Below are positions 17,327-26,712 of a stretch of DNA of 49,915 nt, piece by piece. Under the pieces are notes generated by a model that saw nothing but the letters and a program-made list of their open reading frames with translations, ran no database searches and was not told the origin of the DNA. The stretch comes from Acinetobacter lwoffii (GTDB lineage Bacteria > Pseudomonadota > Gammaproteobacteria > Pseudomonadales > Moraxellaceae). The first letter of the stretch is position 1. Each line of letters begins with the position of its first letter. The stretch spans positions 1 through 49,915 of the forward strand of contig SPVA01000119.1 of NCBI GenBank assembly GCA_013530545.1, given 5' to 3'. The translations under genes were made by a program, and so were the position numbers.

Positions 17327-18364
17327 TTATTTATAGTGTGACACCATTTTCTCTAAAGAAATTGGGCGAATCTTGTCTGCATTACCTGCAGTACCGAAAG
17401 CTTCGTAACGATCGATACAGATTTGCTTCATTGCATCTACAGTTGCGCTGAAGAATTTACGTGGATCGAATTCGCTTGGTTTTTCTGCCATCATACGACG
17501 CATTGCACCGGTAGATGCTAAACGCAAGTCAGTATCGATGTTGATCTTGCGCACGCCGTGTTTGATCGCTTCAACCAGCTGCTCAACCGGAACACCGTAA
17601 GTTTCCTTGATGTCGCCGCCATACTGGTTAATCACTGCCAACCATTCTTGTGGCACAGAGCTTGAACCGTGCATGACAAGATGCGTATTTGGAAGTGCTG
17701 CGTGAATTTCTTTAATGCGGTCAATCGCAAGAATATCACCTGTAGGTGGACGCGTGAACTTGTACGCACCGTGTGAAGTACCTACTGCAATTGCAAGCGC
17801 ATCAACATTGGTATCAGCAACGAAGCTACGTGCTTCTTCAACTGAAGTGAGGAGTTGAGAATGATCCAGTACGCCTTCTGCGCCTACGCCATCTTCTTCA
17901 CCCGCCATACCTGTTTCAAGGCTACCCAAACAACCGATTTCACCTTCAACAGATACGCCACACGCATGTGCCATTTGAACTGTACGACGAGTCACATCAA
18001 CGTTATATTCATATGAAGTTGGTGTTTTACCGTCTTCACCGAGTGAACCGTCCATCATCACTGATGAAAAGCCTAACTGGATTGAACGTTGACAAATGTC
18101 AGGGCTCGTACCGTGGTCTTGATGCATTACCACTGGAATATGTGGCCATTCTTCAATTGCAGCCAAAATCAGGTGACGCAAGAACGGAGCGCCTGCATAT
18201 TTACGCGCACCCGCAGATGCTTGTACGATAACAGGTGAATTGGTTGCATCTGCTGCAAGCATAATTGCACGCATTTGTTCTAAGTTGTTTACGTTAAATG
18301 CTGGTACGCCGTAAGCATGTTCGCCGGCGTGATCCAAGAGCTGGCGCAATGAAATAAGAGCCAT
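17327..18364 (-). CDS. fba: Fructose-bisphosphate aldolase, class II
   Basis: The enzyme interconverts fructose 1,6-bisphosphate with dihydroxyacetone phosphate and glyceraldehyde 3-phosphate using zinc. The 345-residue sequence is a class II, Calvin-cycle-type aldolase: [13 protein letters not shown] at the N-terminus, [11 protein letters not shown] with catalytic Asp and a zinc His, [30 protein letters not shown] and [11 protein letters not shown]. It stands near pgk in the same direction, with a small lipoprotein gene between them. As Acinetobacter typically lacks a complete Embden-Meyerhof route, its main use is likely gluconeogenesis (established knowledge of the genus, not visible here). 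Confidence 0.97.
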   Translation of the reverse strand: MALISLRQLLDHAGEHAYGVPAFNVNNLEQMRAIMLAADATNSPVIVQASAGARKYAGAPFLRHLILAAIEEWPHIPVVMHQDHGTSPDICQRSIQLGFSSVMMDGSLGEDGKTPTSYEYNVDVTRRTVQMAHACGVSVEGEIGCLGSLETGMAGEEDGVGAEGVLDHSQLLTSVEEARSFVADTNVDALAIAVGTSHGAYKFTRPPTGDILAIDRIKEIHAALPNTHLVMHGSSSVPQEWLAVINQYGGDIKETYGVPVEQLVEAIKHGVRKINIDTDLRLASTGAMRRMMAEKPSEFDPRKFFSATVDAMKQICIDRYEAFGTAGNADKIRPISLEKMVSHYK

Positions 18365-18436
18365 AATATCCTCCCAGTGAATGCCACATATTCTACATGT
18401 TCAAAGGTTTCAATTCAGCAACAAATAACACTATTT

Positions 18437-18466
18437 AAAAAAAATCCCTGCATTTGCAGGGATTTT
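18437..18466 (-). terminator. Terminator of the small lipoprotein gene
   Basis: AAAATCCCTGCA-TT-TGCAGGGATTTT is a perfect 12-base stem; on the minus strand it is followed by a T-run. Confidence 0.85.
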
Positions 18467-18474
18467 GTGTCACA

Positions 18475-18738
18475 TCATGAAGTCGCAGCAACTGACTCGT
18501 CTGCAGTTGCTTCATCGGCTGGCGCATTGGCAACTTCAGCCGGGATATCGGTATTTTTTTCGTCTAGAATTGGCTGATCAATGGCATCAATGGCAGCTTG
18601 CTGTTCTGGAGTCACCGCCTGATCCGCCACTGCTGCCGAGCTTTCTGCTTCAGCTTCTGGTGCGCTTTCCTGTTTTGCACATGCAGTCAGTGCCAGAGAA
18701 GCTGCTAATAATACTGCGATAGTTAACTGTTTCTTCAT
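18475..18738 (-). CDS. Small acidic lipoprotein
   Basis: Read from the ATG at 18738 the product is 87 residues. It begins with a lipoprotein signal peptide, MKKQLTIAVLLAASLALTAC, with the lipobox LTAC and Cys20 as the lipidated residue. The mature part is short, low-complexity and acidic (alternating A, E, D, S, T), without a folded-domain signature. It should be anchored in the outer or inner membrane as a flexible acidic tail. It lies between pgk and fba with its own terminator. Function is unknown. Confidence 0.8.
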   Translation of the reverse strand: MKKQLTIAVLLAASLALTACAKQESAPEAEAESSAAVADQAVTPEQQAAIDAIDQPILDEKNTDIPAEVANAPADEATADESVAATS

Positions 18739-18846
18739 CACGTATTCTCGTCATTTGGTGATTTAATGACTGCATCTTATGACAGATTTATTGCATTTTA
18801 ATGACGAAGCCATGAAGGGTAAGTTTTCACTGTCAAAAAAATGACA

Positions 18847-18875
18847 TAAAAAAAGCTGGCACTGGGCCAGCTTTT
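18847..18875 (-). terminator. pgk terminator
   Basis: AAAAGCTGGC-(5)-GCCAGCTTTT lies 17 bases after the pgk stop, with a T-run on the minus strand. Confidence 0.85.
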
Positions 18876-18891
18876 AGCTTAGGACATACAA

Positions 18892-20079
18892 TTAAGCACG
18901 TTCTAACAGTACCGCAACAGCAGGAAGGGTTTTACCTTCAACGAATTCAAGGAATGCACCGCCACCCGTCGAGATATAACCAATTTTGTCAGCCACTTCG
19001 TATTTATCAATCGCAGCAAGTGTGTCACCACCGCCCGCAATCGAGAAACCTTCCGATTCAGCAATCGCTAAAGATAAAGTTTTAGTCCCTTCACCGAATT
19101 GATCTACTTCAAATACACCGACCGGGCCATTCCAAAGAATCGTTTTAGAAGTTTTCAGAATTTCTGCAAATGCTTTCGCAGTTTCCGGACCTACATCCAG
19201 AATCATGTCGTTGTCAGCAACATCTGCAACGTTTTTTACCGTTGCTTTCGCAGCAGCCAATGAACCCAGGAAGTCTTCAAAGTTGATTTCAGAGGCATCT
19301 GCAACCACAACATCAGTTGGAAGTGGAACTGATACTTTTGCAGCAATTGCTTTTGCTGTGTCGATCAGGTCTTTTTCACATAATGATTTGCCCACGTTAT
19401 AGCCTGCCGCAGCAAGAAAAGTGTTAGCAATACCTCCACCGACGATCAATTGATCACAGATGTCAGAAAGTGAGGTCAAAACGTCGAGCTTGGTTGAAAC
19501 TTTAGAACCTGCAACAATCGCCACCATTGGTTTTTCAGGGGTTTGCAGTGCACGACCAAGCGCATCAAGTTCAGCTGCCAGTAAAGGACCTGCAGCTGCA
19601 ACTTTAGCCAGACGCGCTACGCCTTCAGTAGATGCTTCTGCACGGTGTGCTGTACCAAAGGCATCCATCACGAATACATCACACAATGCTGCATATTTTG
19701 CTGCAAGTTCAGGATTGTTTTTCTTCTCGCCGACGTTAAAACGGCAATTTTCCAGTAGAACTACCTGACCTGGCTGAACATCAACGCCATCTAAATAGTC
19801 AGTAAACAGTTTCACTTCTTGGCCCAAAGCTTCAGTCAAGTAAGCCGCTACAGGAGCAAGTGACTGTTCAGCTTTAGGCTCACCTTCAACCGGACGACCC
19901 AGATGAGAATACACCATGACTGCAGCGCCTTTTTCTAGTGCTGCTTTAATCGTTGGCAATGCTGCACGAAGACGCGCATCGCTGGTGATCACACCATTTT
20001 TAACAGGAACGTTTAAATCTTCACGGATCAGAACACGTTTACCTGCTAAATCGAGGTCAGTCATACGCTGAAAGTTCAT
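18892..20079 (-). CDS. pgk: Phosphoglycerate kinase
   Basis: Pgk interconverts 1,3-bisphosphoglycerate plus ADP with 3-phosphoglycerate plus ATP. The 395 residues show both lobes: [19 protein letters not shown] and VYSHLGRP in the substrate lobe, [33 protein letters not shown] and the ATP-binding [14 protein letters not shown] near the C-terminus. Length is normal for bacteria. It is followed by its own terminator, so it is not strictly operonic with fba. Divergent to the DUF2237 gene across 139 bases. Confidence 0.97.
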   Translation of the reverse strand: MNFQRMTDLDLAGKRVLIREDLNVPVKNGVITSDARLRAALPTIKAALEKGAAVMVYSHLGRPVEGEPKAEQSLAPVAAYLTEALGQEVKLFTDYLDGVDVQPGQVVLLENCRFNVGEKKNNPELAAKYAALCDVFVMDAFGTAHRAEASTEGVARLAKVAAAGPLLAAELDALGRALQTPEKPMVAIVAGSKVSTKLDVLTSLSDICDQLIVGGGIANTFLAAAGYNVGKSLCEKDLIDTAKAIAAKVSVPLPTDVVVADASEINFEDFLGSLAAAKATVKNVADVADNDMILDVGPETAKAFAEILKTSKTILWNGPVGVFEVDQFGEGTKTLSLAIAESEGFSIAGGGDTLAAIDKYEVADKIGYISTGGGAFLEFVEGKTLPAVAVLLERA

Positions 20080-20218
20080 GTAGAGCTCACTTTATAGATA
20101 TTAAAACCAGGCGATTTTAAATGATTATGCAGAAAAAGGTTAGCATCTTTTGCAGAAAACATTATGAATGCCAAAGTTTTGTTATGATAGAAAAAAGCCT
20201 CTTTTAGATTCAGTCCCT

Positions 20219-20602
20219 ATGTCGATACATCCTGATCCAAATCTTAACCGTTTGAACGTGTTAGGTGAGCCTTTGTCCAGCTGTTGCTTCGATCCGATTA
20301 CCGGTTATTTCCGCAATGGCTTTTGCCATACTGCGACCACCGATCTGGGCCAGCACACGGTATGCGCACAAATGACTTCAGAATTTCTGAATTTTTCTCA
20401 AAAAGTCGGTAATGACCTGATTACGCCTTTGCCCGAACTGGACTTCCCGGGCCTGCAACCGGGCGATTTCTGGTGTATCTGCGTAACGCGCTGGGTAGAA
20501 GCCTATGAAGCAGGTCAGGCGCCACCGATCAAGCTGCAAGCCTGCCACAAAGCTGTTCTGGCTTATGTACCGTTAAATATTCTTGAGGAATATGCTGTCT
20601 AA
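20219..20602 (+). CDS. DUF2237-family protein
   Basis: The 127-residue protein starts MSIHPDPNLNRLNVLGEPL and contains CCFDPITGYFRNGFCHTATTDLGQHTVCAQMT and DFWCICVTRWVEAY, hallmarks of the DUF2237 family of uncharacterised cytoplasmic proteins. The start at 20219 is preferred because the in-frame ATG at 20168 lies upstream of a -10-like TATGAT (20183-20188) and adds non-family residues. It is probably cotranscribed with the following pyrophosphatase gene (stop and start overlap in TAATG). No function is established. Confidence 0.85.
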   Translation: MSIHPDPNLNRLNVLGEPLSSCCFDPITGYFRNGFCHTATTDLGQHTVCAQMTSEFLNFSQKVGNDLITPLPELDFPGLQPGDFWCICVTRWVEAYEAGQAPPIKLQACHKAVLAYVPLNILEEYAV

Positions 20603-21195
20603 TGAATTCTGCACAGATTATCTTGGCATCATCCAGTCAAACCCGCAAAGCGCTGATGGATCGTCTGCATATTGATTACATTTCCATGGTACCGGATATC
20701 GATGAATCTCCTCGCGGGGAAAATCACGCAGATGATCTGGCACAACGACTGGCTTTTGAGAAAGCCAGATATATTGCTGAACAAAATCCAGAAGCGATTG
20801 TGATCGGCTCAGATCAGGTGGCATGGCGTGAAGGTGCGCCGGATATTTTTATTGGTAAACCGTTAACGACTGAAAAGGCCATTCGCCAGCTACAAGCCAA
20901 CTCGGACAAGATTGTCTATTTTAGTACTGCGCTCAGTGTGCAGCAGCTATCGACCGGTTTTGAACAAAGTCTGGTTGAACACTATAAAGTCAAGTTCCGC
21001 AAACTGTCTCAGGTCGAAATCGAGCGTTATGTCGAAATTGAACAACCTTTGCATTGTGCAGGCAGTTTCAAATGTGAAAGCCTCGGTATCAGCTTGTTTG
21101 AAGAAATGATCGGACAAGATCAGACCACGCTGATGGGCATGCCAATGATCAAGCTCTGTCATATTCTTCGTGAATTAAAAATTTTGGTTCCTTAA
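20602..21195 (+). CDS. Maf-family nucleotide pyrophosphatase, YceF type
   Basis: Maf proteins hydrolyse non-canonical or modified nucleoside triphosphates; the YceF subgroup prefers 7-methyl-GTP. The 197 residues include IILASSSQTRKALMDRL, VPDIDESPRG, VIGSDQVAWREG, IGKPLT and HCAGSFKCESLGISLFE. The last motif and the overall match favour YceF over the dTTP/UTP-type YhdE. The start codon overlaps the preceding stop by one base, so translation is likely coupled. roxA follows 28 bases downstream on the same strand, making a probable three-gene unit. Confidence 0.9.
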   Translation: MNSAQIILASSSQTRKALMDRLHIDYISMVPDIDESPRGENHADDLAQRLAFEKARYIAEQNPEAIVIGSDQVAWREGAPDIFIGKPLTTEKAIRQLQANSDKIVYFSTALSVQQLSTGFEQSLVEHYKVKFRKLSQVEIERYVEIEQPLHCAGSFKCESLGISLFEEMIGQDQTTLMGMPMIKLCHILRELKILVP

Positions 21196-21223
21196 TCTCC
21201 CATTTAAATTCAGGCTGTAATCT

Positions 21224-22393
21224 ATGTCTCAACCTTTAGACGTATTAGGCGGTATTACCGCTGAACAATTCCTTAGCGAATACTGGCAAAAGAAACCTTT
21301 ACTGGTGCGTAATGCAATGCCTGAAATCGCCAGTTTGCTTGAACCCAATGATGTGATGGAACTTGCGCTTGAAGAACATGTCACTGCCCGTCTCATCAAG
21401 CAGAAAGATCGTGATCCGAATCAATGGAGCGTGAAATCTTCACCTTTGCTCAAAGCAGATTTCCAGAAAATGCCCAAGCTCTGGACGCTTTTGGTTCAGG
21501 CTGTAGATCACTATTCATTTGACCTGTCGGCACTTTGGAAAAAATTCCCATTTATTCCACAATGGCGTCGCGATGACATCATGGTGTCTTATGCACCGCA
21601 AGGCGGTTCAGTCGGCAAGCATTTCGATTTCTATGATGTGTTTCTGGTACAAGGCTATGGCCATCGTCGCTGGCAGCTTGGGCAAATGTGTGATACCGAA
21701 ACTCCATTTGTTCCGGGTCAACCGCTTAAATTATTGCCTGAAATAGAAGTGAACTTTGATGAAGTGCTGGCACCTGGCGATTTGCTCTATGTGCCGCCTG
21801 GTCTGGCTCATTACGGCGTGGCTGAAGATGACTGCCTGACTTATTCATTCGGTTTCCGCATGCCAAATATCAGTGACATGATGGATCGTGTCGGGGATAA
21901 ATTCTCTGAAAATGAAACGCTGCGTAACCCATTGCTGGATATCATCCGTGATCAAGTCGGTGCTATCGGTGAAGTGAGCAGCAATGAGCTGGAATATCTG
22001 AAAGAACACATCATGCAGCAACTGCATAATTCCAATGTTCTCGAAGATGCCATCATGAGCTTGATGTCCGAACCTAAATATCCTGAAAACCTGCCTGAAG
22101 CAGAAGAAATCGGTACAGGTGATCTGGAAGAAGCACTCGATCAGGGCTATAGCCTGATGCTCGAACCTGCGTCACGCCTGCTTTATACTGAAACGGACGG
22201 CGACGTTCTGTTCTGGGCAAATGGTGAGGGTGTGTGCATCTCTGAGACATTTACCGCAAAACTCAAACAGCTTGCAGATGGTGAAGCGCTGTTATTCGGT
22301 GAAGACTTCGCTGATGAAGAAATTCTGGAAGATGTTGCTGCATTATTAAATGAAGCCGTGTTGATGCTGGTTCCACCGCCAGAAGACGAGTAA
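21224..22393 (+). CDS. roxA: Ribosomal protein uL16 arginine hydroxylase (RoxA/YcfD-like cupin)
   Basis: The protein is an Fe(II)/2-oxoglutarate-dependent JmjC-type oxygenase; the E. coli homologue YcfD hydroxylates an arginine of ribosomal protein L16. The 389 residues contain the iron-binding HFDFYDVFLVQGYGHRRWQL segment (His and Asp) and the distal His in VPPGLAHYGVAEDDC. A dimerisation helix region and a C-terminal winged-helix-like domain follow. The N-terminus FLSEYWQKKPLLVRNA is also characteristic. Length is close to E. coli (373). It lies downstream of the Maf gene and ends at a good terminator. Confidence 0.9.
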   Translation: MSQPLDVLGGITAEQFLSEYWQKKPLLVRNAMPEIASLLEPNDVMELALEEHVTARLIKQKDRDPNQWSVKSSPLLKADFQKMPKLWTLLVQAVDHYSFDLSALWKKFPFIPQWRRDDIMVSYAPQGGSVGKHFDFYDVFLVQGYGHRRWQLGQMCDTETPFVPGQPLKLLPEIEVNFDEVLAPGDLLYVPPGLAHYGVAEDDCLTYSFGFRMPNISDMMDRVGDKFSENETLRNPLLDIIRDQVGAIGEVSSNELEYLKEHIMQQLHNSNVLEDAIMSLMSEPKYPENLPEAEEIGTGDLEEALDQGYSLMLEPASRLLYTETDGDVLFWANGEGVCISETFTAKLKQLADGEALLFGEDFADEEILEDVAALLNEAVLMLVPPPEDE

Positions 22394-22425
22394 TCTTTCC
22401 ACGGTTCTATTTAGGCAATAATTTT

Positions 22426-22454
22426 AAGAGGATCACATGATCCTCTTTTTTATT
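22426..22454 (+). terminator. roxA terminator
   Basis: AAGAGGATCA-CA-TGATCCTCTT followed by a T-rich run, 32 bases after the stop. Confidence 0.85.
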
Positions 22455-22478
22455 TTTAGAGTCTAGAATTCTAACTAA

Positions 22479-24401
22479 TTAAGGCTGATACAGCTCTAAT
22501 ACAACACGAATCAGCGTATCTCCTTGTTCAGATTCAATCTGGAACAATCCTCCCATGCGCTCAACCCGCATTTTCATGCTGCGCATTCCAATACTCAGAC
22601 CATTTTTTTGCACCATGTCAGCATCGAAACCGATGCCATTATCCTGAATGCTTAAAGTAAGCTGATGTGGCTGGGAATATTCCAGACTGACTTTTACCTG
22701 ACTGGCCTGACTATGCTTAATGATATTGGTCAGACTTTCTTCGACTACTCGGATCAAGGTCAAACACTGTAATGCCGTCGGTTCACGCTGCCAGACTTTT
22801 GGAAATGACCATTCAACTACAATCCCCATTTCTTCCATCAGCTGGGTAAAACGATAACGTACCGGTGCGATCCAGAGTACCGGCGTTTGTGGGACTTTAT
22901 TTTCAATAGATGAACCACTGTCAATGATTTGTCTGAGATCATCTCTGAGCAGTTTCAGCATGGAAAGAAACTGCTGTTTAGAAACTGTTTCGCTACTTTG
23001 ATCCACCAGAATCATGGAACGGACAATAGACCCTCCCAACCCGTCATGCAGTTCATGTGACAGATTAATCCGCTCTTGCAGACGAACATTGGTCAGCTCC
23101 AATTGATGTTTATCGCTCAGGCTTTTATTCAGGTCGGCACTGACCTGCTGGACTTTACGTTCTAACTGGCTATTAAATTTTTCGATTTTCCTGACATTAC
23201 GATTCAAGCGTGTACCCATAATGAGCACCACAAACAAGGTAATAATCGGTGAGGTATAGGGAGATAAAGGTGAAAATTCATTGACCTTGGTTTGGTTCAA
23301 CATGATCAGGTCGATAACTACACACAGCAAAATCCCCCAAAGACATAACGTCAGGAAGAGATATTCTCCATTTCGGGTTTTGATGGCCTGATAGCTGATA
23401 TACACAGTACAACTGACAAAGAGCAATACATAGATGATAAACACTCCACCCAGTACCTGCTCCAAATAATCCAAAGGACTGATCATCACCAGTAGGCTGG
23501 ACAGAATGCTGACCAGAATAAATCCTCGCTCCAACTGCTTAAATTTCTGTTTTACAAAGCGGATCAGATATAGACAAAAACAATGGATATAGGCAATGAA
23601 AAAAAGCATATTGGCTTTAGCTGCCGAAATCGTGGAGCGAAATGGAAAATTTTCTGTAGTCAAGACATTGGAAATAAACAGAATCCACAACAGTGAACTG
23701 AGTGCCAGCCAGCCAAAAGTGGTTTCTGAACGCCGGAATAACCAGATAATGAAACAGATCAGCCCAATCGTGGCAGAGAAAATCATATTGATCTGGAATA
23801 CGGTACGGCGATCCCAGATTTTTTCCAAATACTGCTGGCTATTCACCAACACATTATTAAACTGAATATTGCCCAGGCCCGCGCTTTGGAAACTGTAGCC
23901 ATTTACATAAATCAGGATTTCATTACTGTCTTTACGCAAACCGCTAATCGGGAAAACCCAGTAACGTGGCATATTCCAGCTTTTCGACAAGGGCTCTTGC
24001 AAGTTCCGGTCAGACCAAAGCAAGTCACCATTCAGGAACACGGCACCTGCCGAATTAATATAATCAATAGAAAAGGCAACCGGTTCTGCAAGGCGGATGT
24101 TGTCCTGACATGACCAACGCCAGACAATCTTGTACCAGGCACCCCCATGATAATTCTTCCAGTTATTCTGCCAGTTATCCGGCAAACGTACGCTTTGCCA
24201 GCCTGATGTCGGCATCTCGGTAGGACCCTGAGCCTGAACCTTCTGAATATATTCGATCTTCACCTGACAAAGATCATTAATCTGAAAATGGTTTTGTGCC
24301 TGACTGATACTACAGAACAAGCAAAGCCAGCTGCACAGGACAAAAACACCGATCCATTTCAGTCGCTGCCGTTTGCTGCTTCTGGAACAGGCAGATGACA
24401 T
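22479..24401 (-). CDS. 7TM sensor histidine kinase (NarX/HisKA_3 class)
   Basis: The 640-residue sensor kinase has a signal-like first helix (about residues 14-35), then a periplasmic domain of roughly 150 residues resembling a galactose-binding-like sensory fold (GGAWYKIVWRWSC, AGAVFLNGDLLW, RYWVFPISGL). Seven closely spaced membrane helices (about 205-400), as in 7TMR-DISM proteins, lead to a coiled coil. A HisKA_3 box follows, LSHELHDGLGGSIVRSM with the phospho-acceptor His near 452, and then an ATPase domain (VVEESLTNIIKHS, DNGIGFD). It overlaps the upstream response-regulator gene by one base (TAATG). The periplasmic ligand is unknown; carbohydrate-like or envelope-derived molecules are suspected for this family. 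Confidence 0.88.
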   Translation of the reverse strand: MSSACSRSSKRQRLKWIGVFVLCSWLCLFCSISQAQNHFQINDLCQVKIEYIQKVQAQGPTEMPTSGWQSVRLPDNWQNNWKNYHGGAWYKIVWRWSCQDNIRLAEPVAFSIDYINSAGAVFLNGDLLWSDRNLQEPLSKSWNMPRYWVFPISGLRKDSNEILIYVNGYSFQSAGLGNIQFNNVLVNSQQYLEKIWDRRTVFQINMIFSATIGLICFIIWLFRRSETTFGWLALSSLLWILFISNVLTTENFPFRSTISAAKANMLFFIAYIHCFCLYLIRFVKQKFKQLERGFILVSILSSLLVMISPLDYLEQVLGGVFIIYVLLFVSCTVYISYQAIKTRNGEYLFLTLCLWGILLCVVIDLIMLNQTKVNEFSPLSPYTSPIITLFVVLIMGTRLNRNVRKIEKFNSQLERKVQQVSADLNKSLSDKHQLELTNVRLQERINLSHELHDGLGGSIVRSMILVDQSSETVSKQQFLSMLKLLRDDLRQIIDSGSSIENKVPQTPVLWIAPVRYRFTQLMEEMGIVVEWSFPKVWQREPTALQCLTLIRVVEESLTNIIKHSQASQVKVSLEYSQPHQLTLSIQDNGIGFDADMVQKNGLSIGMRSMKMRVERMGGLFQIESEQGDTLIRVVLELYQP

Positions 24402-25063
24402 TACAGAATTCCCAGATGCCGTGCGGTACTGACCGCCTTGGTACGTTTACTGACCGAGAGTTTGCGGTAAATATGCTTGATATGACTTTCGACGGTATAG
24501 CGTGATACACAGAGCTGCTCGGCAATTTCACGATTACTCAGACCTTGCGCAACCAAGGACAGGATTTCCTGCTCCCGCTGTGTGAGCGTTTCCTGATCCG
24601 CAGCTGGCCTGTTCTGTTCTACTGTTCCTGAAATGGTGGGAATAGAAATCTGTTTTAAAATTTCACGGGCAACAAAGGGATCAATCGGTGCACCGCCACG
24701 CAAAATACTGCGAATAGCCAAGGCGACTTCAACATCATCCCGTTCTTTCAGCACATAACCGGTCGCACCGGCCTGAATTGCCCTAAACAGGCTATCTTGG
24801 GTACTCCAGGCAGACACCACCAGAATCAACGCTTGTGCGTCCTGTTCGCGGATTTTTTCAATAATTGAAATCCCACTTCCATCTGGCAACCCCAAATCTA
24901 CTAAGGCCAGTACAATCGGCTGTTGCTGAACTATGGAATATGCTTCTTTAACCGTGTTGGCAAATAGCAGAACGTCTTCGTTATAACCTAGATTGGTTAA
25001 TATAATTTTTAAACGGCGCTGAATGACATATTCATCTTCAACGATTAATACAGGTACTGGCAA
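24401..25063 (-). CDS. NarL/LuxR-family response regulator
   Basis: The 220-residue protein has an N-terminal receiver domain with the acidic pocket VLIVEDE, phospho-acceptor Asp56 in LALVDLGLPDGSG, VVSAWS and the conserved Lys in GYVLKERDD. A C-terminal LuxR-type helix-turn-helix follows (LTQREQEILSLVAQGLSNREIAEQLCVSRYTVESHIKHIYRKL, about residues 152-195). It is first in a two-gene operon with the 7TM kinase, its obvious partner. Targets are unknown. No other regulated gene is evident next to the pair, so it may act in trans. Confidence 0.92.
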   Translation of the reverse strand: MPVPVLIVEDEYVIQRRLKIILTNLGYNEDVLLFANTVKEAYSIVQQQPIVLALVDLGLPDGSGISIIEKIREQDAQALILVVSAWSTQDSLFRAIQAGATGYVLKERDDVEVALAIRSILRGGAPIDPFVAREILKQISIPTISGTVEQNRPAADQETLTQREQEILSLVAQGLSNREIAEQLCVSRYTVESHIKHIYRKLSVSKRTKAVSTARHLGIL

Positions 25064-25219
25064 GACTGCCTCTACGCCCCTTATATTTATTGTTATGCCC
25101 CATTGAAGATTAAAATATAAACAAAAAAGCTCTAAAAATCATGATTTTTTTCATTTATTTATAAGATTTGGTTTTATGCGCATTAGAGACACATAATATC
25201 TCTCACACTAAACACAGAT

Positions 25220-25248
25220 AAAAAATGCCATCTGTTGATAAGATGGCA
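25220..25248 (-). terminator. Terminator of the thioredoxin-fold gene
   Basis: TGCCATCT-(7)-AGATGGCA with a T-run on the minus strand, about 40 bases after the stop codon. Confidence 0.75.
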
Positions 25249-25290
25249 GTTCTAGATAGAAAATATTTGAAGTTATACAAGCTTCCTACT

Positions 25291-26073
25291 TTAAGCAGTA
25301 CCGTATTGCTGTTTTAAATATTTCACAATCTCCGCTGATTCAAACATGCTTACCCCTGTATTTGGATCGACCAGATAAGGCAGCTGAATCGTATTTCCCA
25401 TCATTTCAAACAACTGTTCACGCTTGCCACCCGCAAGCGGTTCATATTTCCCCGGCTTTAAACGTAACTTGGCTGGCCCATAATCCTGCCAACGTTCTTT
25501 GGCCACATTATGAAAAACAAAGGGAATTTCAAGCTCTGAGAGAATACCACGTACCACCCGGACAAAAGGACTGGCTTCAAAACCCCATAATTCCAATAGC
25601 TGTTCCGGTGCCGGACGATCAAGCACCTGTTTATTGATCCAGACTCCGCGTGCGCCATTAATAATCGTTCCGGCAAAAGCAGCAACTGGAATTTTCGGAT
25701 AAGTTGCATATTTTTTTGGCGTTTTGCCAATTTTGCCATAATGCTTGAATAGATGATGGATGATCTCCTGCGATTCATACATCTGATCGCCGGTATTTTC
25801 ATCCACCAAAAATGGAAAGCGGGTCTTGCCGCCCAACTGTTTTACGACCGGACGATATTTCGTACCGCCCTTAGGGCATGGATAAACTTCATAATCCAGA
25901 TTGAGTAAGGTCAGCACTTCACGCACCCGACGACAAAAAGGTGAACCTTCAAATTCATAGAGCTTAATTGATTTTTCAGGCTGATTCGGAAATGGCGTTC
26001 CGACCATGCCACGTCCCCCTTGGGCGATTGAAGAGGCTAAGGCTTGTGCGACTTTGATCTGATGACTCAACAT
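25291..26073 (-). CDS. Tandem glutathione-S-transferase N-terminal-like (thioredoxin-fold) protein
   Basis: The 260-residue protein contains two copies of a glutaredoxin/GST-N-type thioredoxin fold. Copy one (about residues 34-115) has the active-site-like LYEFEGSPFCRRVREVL and ends in FPFLVDENTGDQMYESQEIIHHL. Copy two (about 165-258) has LWGFEASPFVRVVRGIL and ends LPYLVDPNTGVSMFESAEIVKYL. The second copy has Val in place of the redox Cys. There is no GST C-terminal helical domain. Related two-domain proteins exist in other bacteria and plastids, without firm function. It is likely a thiol-binding or redox-related protein with only one active copy. Confidence 0.78.
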   Translation of the reverse strand: MLSHQIKVAQALASSIAQGGRGMVGTPFPNQPEKSIKLYEFEGSPFCRRVREVLTLLNLDYEVYPCPKGGTKYRPVVKQLGGKTRFPFLVDENTGDQMYESQEIIHHLFKHYGKIGKTPKKYATYPKIPVAAFAGTIINGARGVWINKQVLDRPAPEQLLELWGFEASPFVRVVRGILSELEIPFVFHNVAKERWQDYGPAKLRLKPGKYEPLAGGKREQLFEMMGNTIQLPYLVDPNTGVSMFESAEIVKYLKQQYGTA

Positions 26074-26102
26074 AGTATTTTCCTATTTTTGTTTTATATG
26101 AA

Positions 26103-26134
26103 TGAAAGACAGAATCTAAGCATCCTGTCTTTCA
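26103..26134 (-). repeat. Hairpin between rraA and the thioredoxin-fold gene
   Basis: TGAAAGACAG-(12)-CTGTCTTTCA is a perfect 10-base inverted repeat between two genes on the minus strand. It lacks a T-run, so it may be a weak terminator of rraA or an mRNA-stabilising hairpin. Confidence 0.45.
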
Positions 26135-26190
26135 GGGTACAGATGAGTTTTGTTGTTATTCTTGCATGCAGAAATGCAGATTCCGGCCGA

Positions 26191-26700
26191 TTAAGCCACT
26201 AAGGCTGTTTTGGACACCACAATACCATTATTGTCTGCATAGACATACTCGCCTGCATTAAACGTGACACCACCAAAGCAGAGAGAAATATCAACTTCAC
26301 CTACACCCTTGCGATTGCTCTTCTGTGGAATAGCCCCCAATGCATGCACACCAAGATCAAGTTCAGCAATTGCATCGACATCACGAACGCAACCGTAAAT
26401 AATCACGCCATTCCAGTGATTTTTTACCGCTGATTCTGCAATCAGGTCACCCATCAAGGCACAGCGCATGGATGCACCGCCATCTACGACCAGGACCTTG
26501 CCTGTTCCATCTGTGGCCAACAACTCTTTCACCCGCGAGTTATCTTCAAAACATTTTACTGTCACAATCTGACCGCCAAAGGTTTTGCGCGCCCCATAAC
26601 TCTTAAAAAATTTACCGTCCAGGCAAGGTGTCACCACCTGAAGCTCTAATTCTGGATGATCATCTAACAAGTCACAGGTAACAAATGCTGCTGTAGACAC
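26191..26700 (-). CDS. rraA: Regulator of RNase E activity RraA-like protein
   Basis: RraA-type proteins bind RNase E and dampen its activity; the wider family also includes oxaloacetate decarboxylases and HMG aldolases. The 169 residues cover the whole single-domain fold: TAAFVTCDLLDDHPELE, VTVKCFEDNSRVKELLA, VLVVDGGASMRCALMGDLIAESAVKNHW, GCVRDVDAIAELDLGVHALG and the C-terminal VYADNNGIVVS. The start is GTG, supported by GAGGGG eight bases upstream. It lies 12 bases after the NAD(P)H-binding protein gene on the same strand. The RraA naming is by overall match; an aldolase-like activity cannot be excluded. Confidence 0.88.
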   Translation of the reverse strand: MSTAAFVTCDLLDDHPELELQVVTPCLDGKFFKSYGARKTFGGQIVTVKCFEDNSRVKELLATDGTGKVLVVDGGASMRCALMGDLIAESAVKNHWNGVIIYGCVRDVDAIAELDLGVHALGAIPQKSNRKGVGEVDISLCFGGVTFNAGEYVYADNNGIVVSKTALVA

Positions 26701-26712
26701 GGTGTTTTCCCC

